From positions 1 to 61,418 of the forward strand of contig JAIESI010000007.1 of NCBI GenBank assembly GCA_019746135.1: a stretch of 61,418 bases of DNA. Reading direction: 5' to 3'. Below the pieces are notes generated by a model. That model saw only the letters and a list, made by a program, of their open reading frames with translations. It was not told the DNA's origin and searched no databases. Positions within the stretch are counted from its first letter, which is position 1, and every line of letters starts with the position of its first letter. Positions 10,665-18,888 of the stretch are shown here, in pieces. This stretch comes from Xanthobacteraceae bacterium (GTDB taxonomy: Bacteria; Pseudomonadota; Alphaproteobacteria; Rhizobiales; Xanthobacteraceae). The position numbers and the translations under genes are program-made.

Positions 10665-10679
10665 TTAACCGGCTGTTTA
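10665..10679. promoter_or_regulatory. CtrA-like box upstream of fliI
   Basis: TTAA-N7-TTTA with the N7 spacing of a CtrA site and one mismatch in the second half-site. It is 37 bp from the fliI start and over 300 bp from ctrA, so fliI-fliJ is the more likely target. Confidence 0.45.
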
Positions 10680-10757
10680 CTCGCGTCGTTAATCATTACG
10701 TCACCGTCGTTGGGATTGGCGACGCTCAGTCCGCCAGGAGGGCGGGGGGTGAGTCTC

Positions 10758-10781
10758 AAGAGTCGGTTGGACCCGACTCTT
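10758..10781. promoter_or_regulatory. Inverted repeat with GANTC in both arms
   Basis: AAGAGTCGG (10758-10766), 6-nt centre, CCGACTCTT (10773-10781). Each arm contains a GANTC methylation site (GAGTC and GACTC). It lies in the ctrA upstream region. Confidence 0.6.
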
Positions 10782-10999
10782 CACGTGGAGCTTGAACGGG
10801 ACCGTGGCGAAAAAACCACTCTCGGGCAACATCTTAAGGCGATTCGGCCAATTCTGGCCAGTCGGCGGTTGCGGCCGGGAATCAGGTTTTGTTAACCATG
10901 CTCCGTTAACGTTCCGAATCAGTTTGTCCCAAGGCGTTTTCACGGGCCGCCCCTGCGGCGCGTCACATTGAGCCCGCAGCGGCGAAGAAGGGGACTGGC

Positions 11000-11701
11000 A
11001 TGCGCGTTCTATTGATCGAGGACGATAGCGCCACCGCGCAATCGATCGAGCTGATGCTCAAGTCCGAGAGCTTCAACGTCTACACGACGGATCTCGGCGA
11101 GGAGGGCGTCGATCTCGGCAAGCTCTACGACTACGACATTATCCTGCTCGACCTGAACCTGCCGGACATGTCCGGCTTCGAGGTTCTGCGGTCGCTGCGT
11201 GTCTCCAAGGTCAAGACCCCGATCCTGATCCTGTCCGGCCTCGCCGGCATCGAAGACAAGGTGAAGGGGCTCGGCTTCGGTGCCGACGACTACATGACCA
11301 AGCCGTTCCACAAGGACGAGCTGATCGCCCGCATCCACGCCATCGTGCGCCGCTCCAAGGGCCATGCGCAGTCGGTCATCAACACCGGCGATCTCACCGT
11401 CAATCTCGACCAGAAGACCGTCGAGGTGTCGGGCGCCCGCGTGCACCTCACCGGCAAGGAATACCAGATGCTGGAGCTGCTCTCGCTCCGCAAGGGCACC
11501 ACGCTCACCAAGGAGATGTTCCTCAACCATCTCTACGGCGGCATGGACGAGCCGGAGCTCAAGATCATCGACGTGTTCATCTGCAAGCTGCGCAAGAAGC
11601 TTGCGAATGCCTCAAACGGCAAGAACTACATCGAGACGGTGTGGGGCCGCGGCTACGTGCTGCGCGAGCCGAGCGACACCGACGAGAGAATCCCGGCTTA
11701 G
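11000..11701 (+). CDS. ctrA: Cell-cycle response regulator CtrA
   Basis: 233 aa OmpR-family regulator. The receiver domain (1-118) has the acidic pocket E7/D8/D9, phospho-acceptor D51 and the conserved TKPF lysine. The winged-helix DNA-binding domain covers about 128-226 and carries the CtrA-typical stretch [20 protein letters not shown]. CtrA, phosphorylated through CckA-ChpT (chpT is at 26564-27205), controls replication, flagellum, chemotaxis and division genes by binding TTAA-N7-TTAAC. The last residues are Pro-Ala, not the Ala-Ala degradation tag of Caulobacter. The ribosome site is GAAGAAGGGGA, and a T-run terminator follows. Confidence 0.96.
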   Translation: MRVLLIEDDSATAQSIELMLKSESFNVYTTDLGEEGVDLGKLYDYDIILLDLNLPDMSGFEVLRSLRVSKVKTPILILSGLAGIEDKVKGLGFGADDYMTKPFHKDELIARIHAIVRRSKGHAQSVINTGDLTVNLDQKTVEVSGARVHLTGKEYQMLELLSLRKGTTLTKEMFLNHLYGGMDEPELKIIDVFICKLRKKLANASNGKNYIETVWGRGYVLREPSDTDERIPA

Positions 11702-11724
11702 ACCGAAAGGCAGAGACGAAGTCG

Positions 11725-11750
11725 AAACCCCGCCGCGAGGCGGGGTTTTT
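11725..11750 (+). terminator. Rho-independent terminator of ctrA
   Basis: AAACCCCGCC / GGCGGGGTTT stem with a GCGA loop and five T residues. It begins 24 bp after the ctrA stop and also separates ctrA from the convergent LysR gene. Confidence 0.92.
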
Positions 11751-11776
11751 GTTTGGCGGAAGCGGCTCGCCGGTGG

Positions 11777-12694
11777 CTACGCCTGGAACGCGGACTTGCA
11801 CTGCTGCCGCAAGGCCGCAAGGAACGTGCCGAGCGCCTTCGACACCACCGCGGTGCGCGTGATGACACCGATATGCGGCAGCCGGCCCGCAAGCTTGACC
11901 GGCAGCACGGCAAGCTCGCCGGTCCGCTTGTAGGCAAGCGATGCCTCGTAGGTGATGACGCCAATCATGTCGGTCTCGGCGACGACCGCCTGGATCAGAC
12001 GGAATGAGGTGGATTCGATCGCGGGCAGCGGCGGAGCCAGCCCCAGATCCGTGAACTCCCGGTCGATCGCGGTCCGGATCGGCGCGCCGCGCTGCGGCAA
12101 GACCCACGGATAAGGCAACAGATCGGACCATGACAACCGTCGCTTCCGCGCGATCGGGTGCGACGGGCTGGCGACGATTGCGACCGGCAACTGAATGAGC
12201 TTCTCGATATGCAGATCGCGCCCGCCGGCGTCCGCGTGGAGCCGGCCGATCACGCAATCGATCTCGCCGCGACGCAGCGCGTTGAGCATCACGTCGCGCG
12301 TCCCGTCCTCGACCTGCACGGCAAGCCCGGGCGCGGTCCTGCGCAGCGCCAGCAGAGTGGTGGAGAGCAGCCGCGCCTCCGCGACCGGCAGCACACCGAC
12401 GCGCACGCGCCCGGCCACGCCCTGCGCGATCGCCGCGATCTCATCTCTTGCACTCGCAAGGTCGTTCAGGACGAGCTCGGCTCGCCCGATCAGCGCCCGG
12501 CCGCATTCGGTCGGCACGACGCCGCGGCGGCTCCTCTCGAACAGCGGCGCGCCAAGCGTCTCCTCCAGCTCGCCGATGAGCTTGCTGACCGCCGGCTGGG
12601 TCAGATGCGCCTCGCGCGCGCCGCGCTGCATGCTGCCTGCCTTGGCGACAGCGAGGAACACCTGCAGATGCCGGGTCTTGAGCGCCAGGGTCAC
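11777..12694 (-). CDS. LysR-family transcriptional regulator
   Basis: 305 aa. The winged helix-turn-helix is at residues 7-66 (FLAVAKAGSMQRGAREAHLT then QPAVSKLIGELEE). The substrate-binding domain of about 90-300 starts with the usual GRVRVGVLP stretch and has a single inducer cleft. It is divergent from the MBL-fold hydrolase at 12787, with only 92 bp between them. That interval is unusually AT-rich, as expected for a shared LysR operator. LysR proteins usually control the divergent neighbour, so an aromatic or organic-acid catabolic target is plausible; the ligand is not known. Confidence 0.9.
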   Translation of the reverse strand: MTLALKTRHLQVFLAVAKAGSMQRGAREAHLTQPAVSKLIGELEETLGAPLFERSRRGVVPTECGRALIGRAELVLNDLASARDEIAAIAQGVAGRVRVGVLPVAEARLLSTTLLALRRTAPGLAVQVEDGTRDVMLNALRRGEIDCVIGRLHADAGGRDLHIEKLIQLPVAIVASPSHPIARKRRLSWSDLLPYPWVLPQRGAPIRTAIDREFTDLGLAPPLPAIESTSFRLIQAVVAETDMIGVITYEASLAYKRTGELAVLPVKLAGRLPHIGVITRTAVVSKALGTFLAALRQQCKSAFQA

Positions 12695-12786
12695 GGCTTA
12701 TTCCAATTTGTTATCACAATATACCATAAATCTATTTTACGTTATCATTGCCCGTCCCTACCCTGATCGCTCTCAGGGAGGTGTGC
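12695..12786. promoter_or_regulatory. AT-rich divergent LysR/MBL promoter region
   Basis: About 60 bp (12700-12760) are far more AT-rich than the rest of the window, including TTATCACAATATACCATAA. This is the likely overlapping promoter and LysR-binding region for both genes. The exact T-N11-A operator was not fixed. Confidence 0.5.
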
Positions 12787-13680
12787 ATGCGGATCATCCT
12801 GCTCGGCACCGGGGCTGCGCTGCCTGACCCGGACCGCTGCCACACCTCGATCCTGCTCACGCTCAACAACGGCCGGCATTTCCTGATCGATTGCGGGCAT
12901 GGCGCGACGCGCCAGATGATGCGCGTCGACACCAATCCCGCCGACGTTGCGCATCTCCTGCTGACGCATCTGCATCACGACCACGTCTGCGAACTGCCGT
13001 TCTTCGTCATCTCGAGCTGGATTTTGAGCCGCCGCGGCGCGCTGGACATTCGCGGGCCGAAAGGGACCAAGCAGCTCGTCAGCCACCTGTTCGAGGGCGG
13101 AGCATTCGACGCCGACATCAAGGCGCGATCGGCTTATCCGGTGCGGCAAGCGAATATCGAGGCGATACGGCCCAAGGTCACCGAATACGACGCGGGCGTC
13201 ATCTTCGAAGATGCCGACATCAAGGTGACGGCCGATCATGTCGACCACATCCCGCCGGAGATATCGCCCTGCTACGGCTTCCGCATCGAAGCGGAAGGCA
13301 AGGTGGTCACCTTCAGCGGCGACACCGCTCCATGCGAAGGCATCGTGCGCCTGTCACGCGACGCGGACCTGCTGATCCACGAATGCACCTTCACCGAAGC
13401 GTTCATCGAGCATCGGCGGACGTCGCAGGTCGGCACCTTCTCGCACACGAGCCCGGGCGAGCTCGGCCAGCTGGCGGTGGACTGCCGCGTCAAGCATCTG
13501 ATCGCGACCCACATCGGCCATGTCGACTCGCTCAGTCCGGTGCTCAAGCGCGCTGCGGTCAAGCACATGCCGGTCGACCTGATGGGACCGCAGCAAATCG
13601 ATGCGTTCGTTACGGACATCCGCCGCACCTACAAGGGGCCGCTTCAGATCGCCCATGACCTGATGAGGATCGACCTGTAG
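12787..13680 (+). CDS. MBL-fold metallo-hydrolase, ribonuclease Z-like
   Basis: 297 aa. The metallo-beta-lactamase signature HLHHDH is at residues 61-66, preceded by a GTGAALP opening strand and a CGHGA turn; later metal ligands appear in DHVDHIP, SGDTAP and the terminal THIGH. The overall pattern is that of the RNase Z/arylsulfatase-like group, which hydrolyses esters, sulfates or RNA with two zinc ions. The ATG at 12787 has a strong ribosome site (CAGGGAGG). A Bug receptor follows 27 bp downstream, suggesting a small catabolic operon under the LysR regulator. Confidence 0.85.
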   Translation: MRIILLGTGAALPDPDRCHTSILLTLNNGRHFLIDCGHGATRQMMRVDTNPADVAHLLLTHLHHDHVCELPFFVISSWILSRRGALDIRGPKGTKQLVSHLFEGGAFDADIKARSAYPVRQANIEAIRPKVTEYDAGVIFEDADIKVTADHVDHIPPEISPCYGFRIEAEGKVVTFSGDTAPCEGIVRLSRDADLLIHECTFTEAFIEHRRTSQVGTFSHTSPGELGQLAVDCRVKHLIATHIGHVDSLSPVLKRAAVKHMPVDLMGPQQIDAFVTDIRRTYKGPLQIAHDLMRIDL

Positions 13681-13707
13681 CGCGTCATCGCCACGCTGGA
13701 GAGCGTC

Positions 13708-14679
13708 ATGACAATTCTGAGCCGACGACACCTGGCGCTTGCCGCCGCAGCGATGATCGCCAGCGCATCGGCCGCAATGACCGCGGAATATCCGGAGCGG
13801 CCGGTCACCGTCGTCATTCCCTATGCGGCCGGCGGCGCAGGCGACACGATCATGCGGCTTCTCTCGCCGCTGATCGAGAAAGGCCTGGGCCAGCCGCTGA
13901 TCGTCGACAACCGCGCCGGCGGCGGCGGCACGATCGGAGCACAGGCCGTGGCAAAAGCGGCGCCTGACGGCCATACGCTGATCCTCGGAGCCACGAACAA
14001 CTTCGTGATCAACCAGTTCCTGTTCCCGAAAGTATCATTCGACCCGCTGGCATCGTTCGAGCTGATCACCAAGGTCGCCGATGTGCCTTCCGTGCTCTAT
14101 GCCAGCCTGTCTGCGCCGCCGACGCTTTCCCAATTTATCGCACACGCAAAGGCCAATCCCGGAAAGCTCAGCTACGCTTCGCCGAGCGTCGGTACGACCC
14201 CGCACCTCTCCGTCGAACGGCTGAAGCAACTGGCTGGAATAGACCTCGTCCACATTCCCTATCGCGGCGCGCCGCCGGCGATGCAGGCGCTCGTCGCAAA
14301 CGAGGTTCACCTCTATCTCGCAGGATGGGGCGTCGGCAAAGCCCAGGTGGAAACCGGGCGCGTGCGGGCCCTCGCTGTGGCGAGCCGGGAGCGCGTGCCG
14401 AACGTGCCGCTCGCCACTGCGATCGAGAGCGGCGTACCGGGCTATGTCACGTCGAACTGGTGGGGTCTTGCTGCGCCGCACGGCACGCCGCGGCCGGTGC
14501 TGGACAAGATTTACCAGACGGTGCGCGCGGCTCTGGCCGATCCCGCCGCAGCGCAGCGGCTCAATGACATGGGCTTCGTGCCGGGCGGCGAGCCGCCGCA
14601 GAAATTTCTCGACGAGGCCAAAGCCGAGGCGAAGATCTGGGCAGAGACCATCAGCCGCGGCAAGCTCGCGATCGAGTGA
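13708..14679 (+). CDS. Bug/TctC-family periplasmic solute-binding receptor (copy 1)
   Basis: 323 aa. Residues 1-26 are a signal peptide (LALAAAAMIASASAAMTA). The mature part has the family landmarks: YPERPVTVVIPYAAGG, DNRAGGGG, then a HAKANPGKLSYASPS stretch and HIPYRGAPP. Such receptors bind small carboxylates or related organics in the periplasm. No TctA/TctB membrane subunits are encoded nearby, so its transport or sensing partner is unknown. It lies in tandem with the MBL hydrolase and converges on the 2-oxoglutarate oxygenase gene 7 bp away. Confidence 0.92.
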   Translation: MTILSRRHLALAAAAMIASASAAMTAEYPERPVTVVIPYAAGGAGDTIMRLLSPLIEKGLGQPLIVDNRAGGGGTIGAQAVAKAAPDGHTLILGATNNFVINQFLFPKVSFDPLASFELITKVADVPSVLYASLSAPPTLSQFIAHAKANPGKLSYASPSVGTTPHLSVERLKQLAGIDLVHIPYRGAPPAMQALVANEVHLYLAGWGVGKAQVETGRVRALAVASRERVPNVPLATAIESGVPGYVTSNWWGLAAPHGTPRPVLDKIYQTVRAALADPAAAQRLNDMGFVPGGEPPQKFLDEAKAEAKIWAETISRGKLAIE

Positions 14680-14686
14680 GTGCCTG

Positions 14687-15448
14687 CTACTTGGCGTCGT
14701 GGAAGATGACGCCGAGCGTATGCCGCCGTCCGTCGCGCAGACGGCTCACGCCGTGCCGCATGTTGACCCGGTAGACGCCGCGGGTGCCCTGCACCGGGCG
14801 GTGATGCACCGGGAAGATCACCGCCTGCCCCCGCGACAGCGGCACGACCTCGGCGCGCGACTGCATGCGCGGGCGCTGCTCGGTCAGCACAAACTCGCCA
14901 CCGTGGAAGTCCGCATCCGGCCGCGACAGCAGCACCGTGGCCTGCAGCGGAAACACGTGCTCGCCGTAGAGGTCCTGATGCAGGCAGTTGTAGTCGCCGG
15001 GACCGTACTGCAGGAGCAGCGGCGTAGGCTTCGGCTGGCCGGCCTGGTGGCAGCGGTCGAGATAGGCGCGGTGGCCGGTCGGATAGCACGTCCCGATGCC
15101 CATCGCCTCGTTCCAGCGGTTGGCGATTGCGGCGAGCGGCGGATAGAGCGCGGTGCGAAGCTCGGCGATCGGATCGGGCAGCGGATAGGCGAAGTACTTG
15201 TACTCGCCACGGCCGAAGCCGTGCCGCGCCATGATCACCCGGCTGCGGAACGGCGCGTCCGCCGCATAGAGACCGGCCAGGCCTTCGCACTCGTCCGGCG
15301 TCAGAAGCTGCGGCGTGACGGCACAACCGTGGGCATCGAGCTCGCGCCCCATCACGCCCCAGTCGAGCGCTGCAATGCGGTCGGCAATAGAGCCGGGCAT
15401 GCCGGTCATTTTATCCGCGAGTCTGGCCGAAGCCTTGTTTGTCGGCAT
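14687..15448 (-). CDS. 2-oxoglutarate/Fe(II)-dependent oxygenase
   Basis: 253 aa. Iron ligands are probably H157 and D159 (in NCLHQDLYG) and H232 (in NMRHGVSR). R242 in the following GRRHTLGVIFHDA stretch is positioned to bind 2-oxoglutarate. These residues give the double-stranded beta-helix dioxygenase signature; the substrate is unknown. The start at 15448 was chosen for its ribosome site GAAGGAG seven bases upstream; a longer frame to 15514 lacks one. It is divergent from the VOC dioxygenase gene (15596) and may share its promoter interval. Confidence 0.82.
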   Translation of the reverse strand: MPTNKASARLADKMTGMPGSIADRIAALDWGVMGRELDAHGCAVTPQLLTPDECEGLAGLYAADAPFRSRVIMARHGFGRGEYKYFAYPLPDPIAELRTALYPPLAAIANRWNEAMGIGTCYPTGHRAYLDRCHQAGQPKPTPLLLQYGPGDYNCLHQDLYGEHVFPLQATVLLSRPDADFHGGEFVLTEQRPRMQSRAEVVPLSRGQAVIFPVHHRPVQGTRGVYRVNMRHGVSRLRDGRRHTLGVIFHDAK

Positions 15449-15595
15449 GGCGCACTCCTTCGTTGGCGCCAAACCTGACAGTTGAGACATTCGATCGCCA
15501 CCCGAATTCCGCAAACCAAGTTCCCGCCCCCCGCTCGACCGGCTGCCGGAGGTCCGCTAGAAAACGGCGGCAATACGGGGGGGGTGGGGCAGGAC

Positions 15596-16504
15596 ATGAA
15601 GACCACAGTGCGCGGCGTCCGCAGCGTCGAAATCGAAATGAGCGAGCCCGAGCGGGCCGCGGAGTTCTACAGCAAGGTCTGGCATCTGACCGAGGTCGCG
15701 CGCAGCAACGGCTCGTACTGGTTTCGCGGCACCGGGGCGTATCACCACATCCTCGCGATCCATCCGGCGACCCGCGGCGCGGCGATCCGGCGCCTGACCT
15801 TCGCCGCGGCCAACAAGGACATCGTGCAGGCGCTGCATGCCAAGGTCGTGGCGAGCGGCTGCACCACCGAGGCACCGCACGCGCTGGCCACGCCGGGCGG
15901 CGGCTATGGCTTCGGCTTTGCCGATCCGGAAGGCCGCAACCTTGCGGTGGTCTGCGGCGAAAACGACCACCAGGACGACGCCGACGTGAAGGACCGGCCG
16001 CGCAAGATCGCCCACGTCAATCTCAACGCCGCGCAGCTCGAGAAAAGCAACAATTTCCTGGCCGACGTGCTGGGCTTCCGCAAGATCGACCACAGCGGGC
16101 CGCTGCACTTCTTCCACTGCGACAGCACCGACCATTCGTCGATGGTGATGGGCGCGGCCGCGACGCCGACGCTCAATCACGTGTCGTTCGAGTTGCCCGA
16201 TCTCGATTCCTGCATGCGCGGCGGCGGGCGGATGCGCGACGCCGGCTATCCGATCGAATGGGGCCCGGGCCGGCACGGCGCGGGCAACAACGTGTTCTGC
16301 TATTTCGCCGGGCCGGAGGAGTTTCCGATCGAGTACACCGCCGAGGTGATGCAGGTCGACGACAGTTACGAGTTTCACGGGCCCGAATACTGGAAGTGGC
16401 CGCCGGGCCGGCTCGACCAGTGGGGCATCACCCCGCCGCACACCGCGCGCTGGAAGCGGATCCAGGACCTGGTGCTGTTCACGCCGGGGCAGTATCGGTT
16501 GTAA
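15596..16504 (+). CDS. VOC-family (type I extradiol) ring-cleavage dioxygenase
   Basis: 302 aa with two vicinal-oxygen-chelate modules (about 5-125 and 138-270). The likely iron ligands in the C-terminal module are the His of HVNLNA, the His of LNHVSFEL and the Glu of PIEYTAEV, the His-His-Glu set of catechol 2,3-dioxygenase-like enzymes. Family members cleave catechols meta to the hydroxyls. The start ATG at 15596 follows a G-rich ribosome region; an 8-G run (15577-15584) sits immediately upstream. It is followed by palindromic element R1. Confidence 0.85.
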   Translation: MKTTVRGVRSVEIEMSEPERAAEFYSKVWHLTEVARSNGSYWFRGTGAYHHILAIHPATRGAAIRRLTFAAANKDIVQALHAKVVASGCTTEAPHALATPGGGYGFGFADPEGRNLAVVCGENDHQDDADVKDRPRKIAHVNLNAAQLEKSNNFLADVLGFRKIDHSGPLHFFHCDSTDHSSMVMGAAATPTLNHVSFELPDLDSCMRGGGRMRDAGYPIEWGPGRHGAGNNVFCYFAGPEEFPIEYTAEVMQVDDSYEFHGPEYWKWPPGRLDQWGITPPHTARWKRIQDLVLFTPGQYRL

Positions 16505-16516
16505 CTCCAACCGCCA

Positions 16517-16651
16517 GTCATTCCGGGGCGCTCGCGAAGCGAGCGAACCCAGAATCCATACTCCGCAGCAGTGGTTATGGATTCCGGGTTCGGCGCCCAT
16601 AGCGCGTCGAAGACGCGCGTGAACGCGCTCATGGCGCCGTCCCGGAATGAC
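16517..16651. repeat. Structured palindromic intergenic element R1 (135 bp)
   Basis: Ends are GTCATTCCGGG and CCCGGAATGAC. Inside are three nested or adjacent stems: a CGCTCGC/GCGAGCG hairpin, a GAATCCATA/TATGGATTC stem and a long GGCGCC arm around GCGTCGAAGACGC. It is the reverse complement of element R2 (30953-31087) over its whole length with scattered differences. It lies between the convergent VOC dioxygenase and CoA-transferase genes. Confidence 0.88.
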
Positions 16652-16659
16652 GGCCTGCC

Positions 16660-17865
16660 CTATCGCCGGCCGTCGATGGTGATCTTCGATTTCACCATCT
16701 CGTCGATTTCGGCCTGCGCATAACCGAGCTCGGACAGGATCGCGACGCTGTCGCCACCGAGATAGGGCGCGACGGTCTGCTCGTTGCGCAGCCCTCCCGA
16801 AAACTTGTTCGGATTGTTGAGCTCGTACTTCAAGCCCTCGACCGGGTGCTCGACCTTGCGGAACAAGCCCACGTCGGCGAGATGCGCGTCCTGCGGCAGC
16901 GTGTCGATGGAATGCACCATGCCGGCCGGAACGTCGGCGTTTTCGAGAATGTCGAGCCATTCCGCCGACGTCTTCTGCTTCAGACCTTCGGCGCGGATCG
17001 AGAAGTATGCGCGCACGTGGGCGTAGCGCGCCTTCACCGAATTGAATTTCGGATCGGTCTTCAGCTCCGGGCGGCCGATGGCGTCGAACAGCGCGAATGC
17101 CTGGCCGTCGGTGTTGGCGGAAACGCAGATCCAGCCGTCTTTCGTCGCGATCGGCTGCGCCAGCGGATCGAGCACGCGGCGGTCGCCCCAGTCGCCGAGC
17201 GGCGGGATGAAGCTGTGATCGCCCATGTGCTCGACGAGCACGAAGCTTGCCGCGTTCTCGAACATCGGCACCTCGATCGCCTGGCCCTCGCCGGTCTTCT
17301 CGCGATGAAACAGCGCGGCAAGGATGCATTGCGTGGCGATCAGGCCCACGGTGTGGTCCATCATCACCATCGGCACGAACTTCGGCTCGCCGAAGATGCG
17401 CGCGTTGCAGGCGGCGACGCCGGACATGCCCTGGATGATGGAGTCGTAGGCCGGGCGCTCGGCATAGCGGCCGTCGCGGCCGAAGCCCATCAGGTTGCAG
17501 ACGATCAGTTTCTTGTGTTGCGCGCGCAGCGCCTCGGTGCCGAGGCCCAGCCGCTCCAGCGCCGCCGGGCGGATGTTGGCGATGAACACGTCGGCGGTTT
17601 CAAGAAGCTTGTGCAGCGCCTCGATCGCCTTCTCCTGCTTCAGGTCGAGCACGATCGACCGTTTGTTGCGGTTGAAGTGGGTGAACTTGCCGGAAAGCTG
17701 GCCGCTCTTGGACCGCCCGCCGAGCGTGCGCAGAAGATCGCCGCCCGGCGCCTCGACCTTGATGACGTCGGCCCCGTAGTCGGCGAGGAACAGCGTCGCG
17801 GTCGGACCCACGACGACCGTGGTCAAGTCGACGACGCGGATGCCGTCCAGCGGGCCGCCACTCAT
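16660..17865 (-). CDS. Family III (CaiB/BaiF) CoA-transferase
   Basis: 401 aa, full family length. The N-terminal Rossmann-like part reads LDGIRVVDLTTVVVGPTATLFLADYGADVIKVE, cut here by neutral changes; the catalytic aspartate is D141 in the motif RPAYDSIIQGMSG. The enzyme moves CoA between carboxylic acids through a covalent aspartyl-CoA anhydride. With the hydratase (17880-18752) and CoA lyase (18889-19734) it forms a set resembling mesaconyl-CoA/citramalyl-CoA metabolism. That pathway assignment is inference; the family assignment is firm. The hydratase stop is 14 bp upstream, so the two are co-transcribed. Confidence 0.92.
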   Translation of the reverse strand: MSGGPLDGIRVVDLTTVVVGPTATLFLADYGADVIKVEAPGGDLLRTLGGRSKSGQLSGKFTHFNRNKRSIVLDLKQEKAIEALHKLLETADVFIANIRPAALERLGLGTEALRAQHKKLIVCNLMGFGRDGRYAERPAYDSIIQGMSGVAACNARIFGEPKFVPMVMMDHTVGLIATQCILAALFHREKTGEGQAIEVPMFENAASFVLVEHMGDHSFIPPLGDWGDRRVLDPLAQPIATKDGWICVSANTDGQAFALFDAIGRPELKTDPKFNSVKARYAHVRAYFSIRAEGLKQKTSAEWLDILENADVPAGMVHSIDTLPQDAHLADVGLFRKVEHPVEGLKYELNNPNKFSGGLRNEQTVAPYLGGDSVAILSELGYAQAEIDEMVKSKITIDGRR

Positions 17866-17879
17866 GACAAGGTCTCTTG

Positions 17880-18752
17880 TTACTTCTTGTTGAGCGCAAT
17901 GTTGACGCGGTAATGCACGCCGCCCTCGACGCTCTCCGCCCAGGTCTCGGCGGTGTCGCCGACGATGCGGCTCGAGAGCTTCACGCTCTGGCCGATGAAC
18001 ATCGGCGCCATCGCGCGCGCGTCATAGCCTGCGACGGTACCGCGAAGCGTCGGCCGCGCGGCCTCCACCAGCATCAGCGCAATGAGCCCGCCGTTGATGA
18101 CGAGCGCCGGATAGCCCTCCACCTCCTTGGTGTAAGGCAGGTCGTAATGGATGCGGTGGGCGTTGTAGGTCAGTGCCGAATAGCGGAACAGCTGCACCGT
18201 ATCGGGCTTCCACTCCACCGCGTGATCGGCCTTTTCGGTCGCGGCTTGCGGCTTGGCCTGTACCGCGGGCTTCGCCGCGCCGCCGGCCACCGCGACATCC
18301 TCACGGTAGACGAGGTCCTGCTCCTCGGTGATGGCAACGCCCGCGCCTGCGCTGATCTCGTGCACCACGGTCACCAGTACGAACGGGCCGGTGCGCCCGG
18401 TTTTCGGCTCGGCCTGCTTGATGGTCGAGACGCGCTCGACCAGGTCGCCGACCCGCAGCGGCTTGTGGAATTTCACCCGGCGGCCGGCAAACATGCGCCG
18501 CGTGTTGGGCAACGGCGGCAACAGATCGTCGCCGGTCAGCGGATGGCCGTCGCGGCCGATCTTGCTCTGCACCGCGGTCGGCCCGAACAGGACCGCGTAC
18601 CAGCTTTCCGGGATCTCGACGCCGCGCTTGAACGGCGTCGGATCCTGGTCGAGCATGGCGGCGAGCCGCCGCACCGAGCCGACCGCAAGATCGTCATCCT
18701 CCTTGCGCGATCGTCCAAGCCATTCCTTCAGCGACGCGGTCTGATCCGGCAT
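17880..18752 (-). CDS. MaoC/FAS1-like acyl-CoA hydratase (mesaconyl-CoA hydratase-like)
   Basis: 290 aa. Two hot-dog halves are visible: an N-terminal FAS1-like dehydratase part (about 15-155) and a C-terminal MaoC-type part (about 175-285), where the hydratase motif appears as LFRYSALTYNAHRIHYD. This double arrangement occurs in mesaconyl-C4-CoA hydratase and HTD2-like dehydratases. The start at 18752 is preceded by AAGGGAACGG; a longer frame to 18827 has no ribosome site. It is the first gene of a two-gene minus-strand operon and is divergent from the CoA lyase. Confidence 0.82.
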   Translation of the reverse strand: MPDQTASLKEWLGRSRKEDDDLAVGSVRRLAAMLDQDPTPFKRGVEIPESWYAVLFGPTAVQSKIGRDGHPLTGDDLLPPLPNTRRMFAGRRVKFHKPLRVGDLVERVSTIKQAEPKTGRTGPFVLVTVVHEISAGAGVAITEEQDLVYREDVAVAGGAAKPAVQAKPQAATEKADHAVEWKPDTVQLFRYSALTYNAHRIHYDLPYTKEVEGYPALVINGGLIALMLVEAARPTLRGTVAGYDARAMAPMFIGQSVKLSSRIVGDTAETWAESVEGGVHYRVNIALNKK

Positions 18753-18888
18753 ACCCGTTCCCTTACTTTTCCGGCTTGTTTCGCCGGTCCAATTCGGGCC
18801 ATTCATGGCAAAGTGACGCCGAAACACAAGGCATAATTCGGCACCGCGGGCTGCACCCTGCGCGCGACAAAAACGAGGGAGTGATGTC

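Larger units (their letters stand above)
10629..10999. promoter_or_regulatory. Divergent fliI/ctrA control region
   Basis: 371 bp without a gene. Seen directly: a CtrA-like site TTAA-CCGGCTG-TTTA at 10665-10679 next to fliI; six GANTC sites at 10751, 10760, 10775, 10841, 10879 and 10916; a 9-bp inverted repeat at 10758-10781; and two GTTAAC hexamers at 10891-10896 and 10905-10910. In Caulobacter and rhizobia ctrA promoters are controlled by CcrM methylation of GANTC and by CtrA itself, so this layout fits cell-cycle control of ctrA. Confidence 0.75.

Noticed and set aside
10891..10910. Two GTTAAC hexamers before ctrA as a CtrA box
   Set aside because: The TTAA cores are separated by 10 bp, not 7, so it is not a canonical box; kept only as part of the control region.
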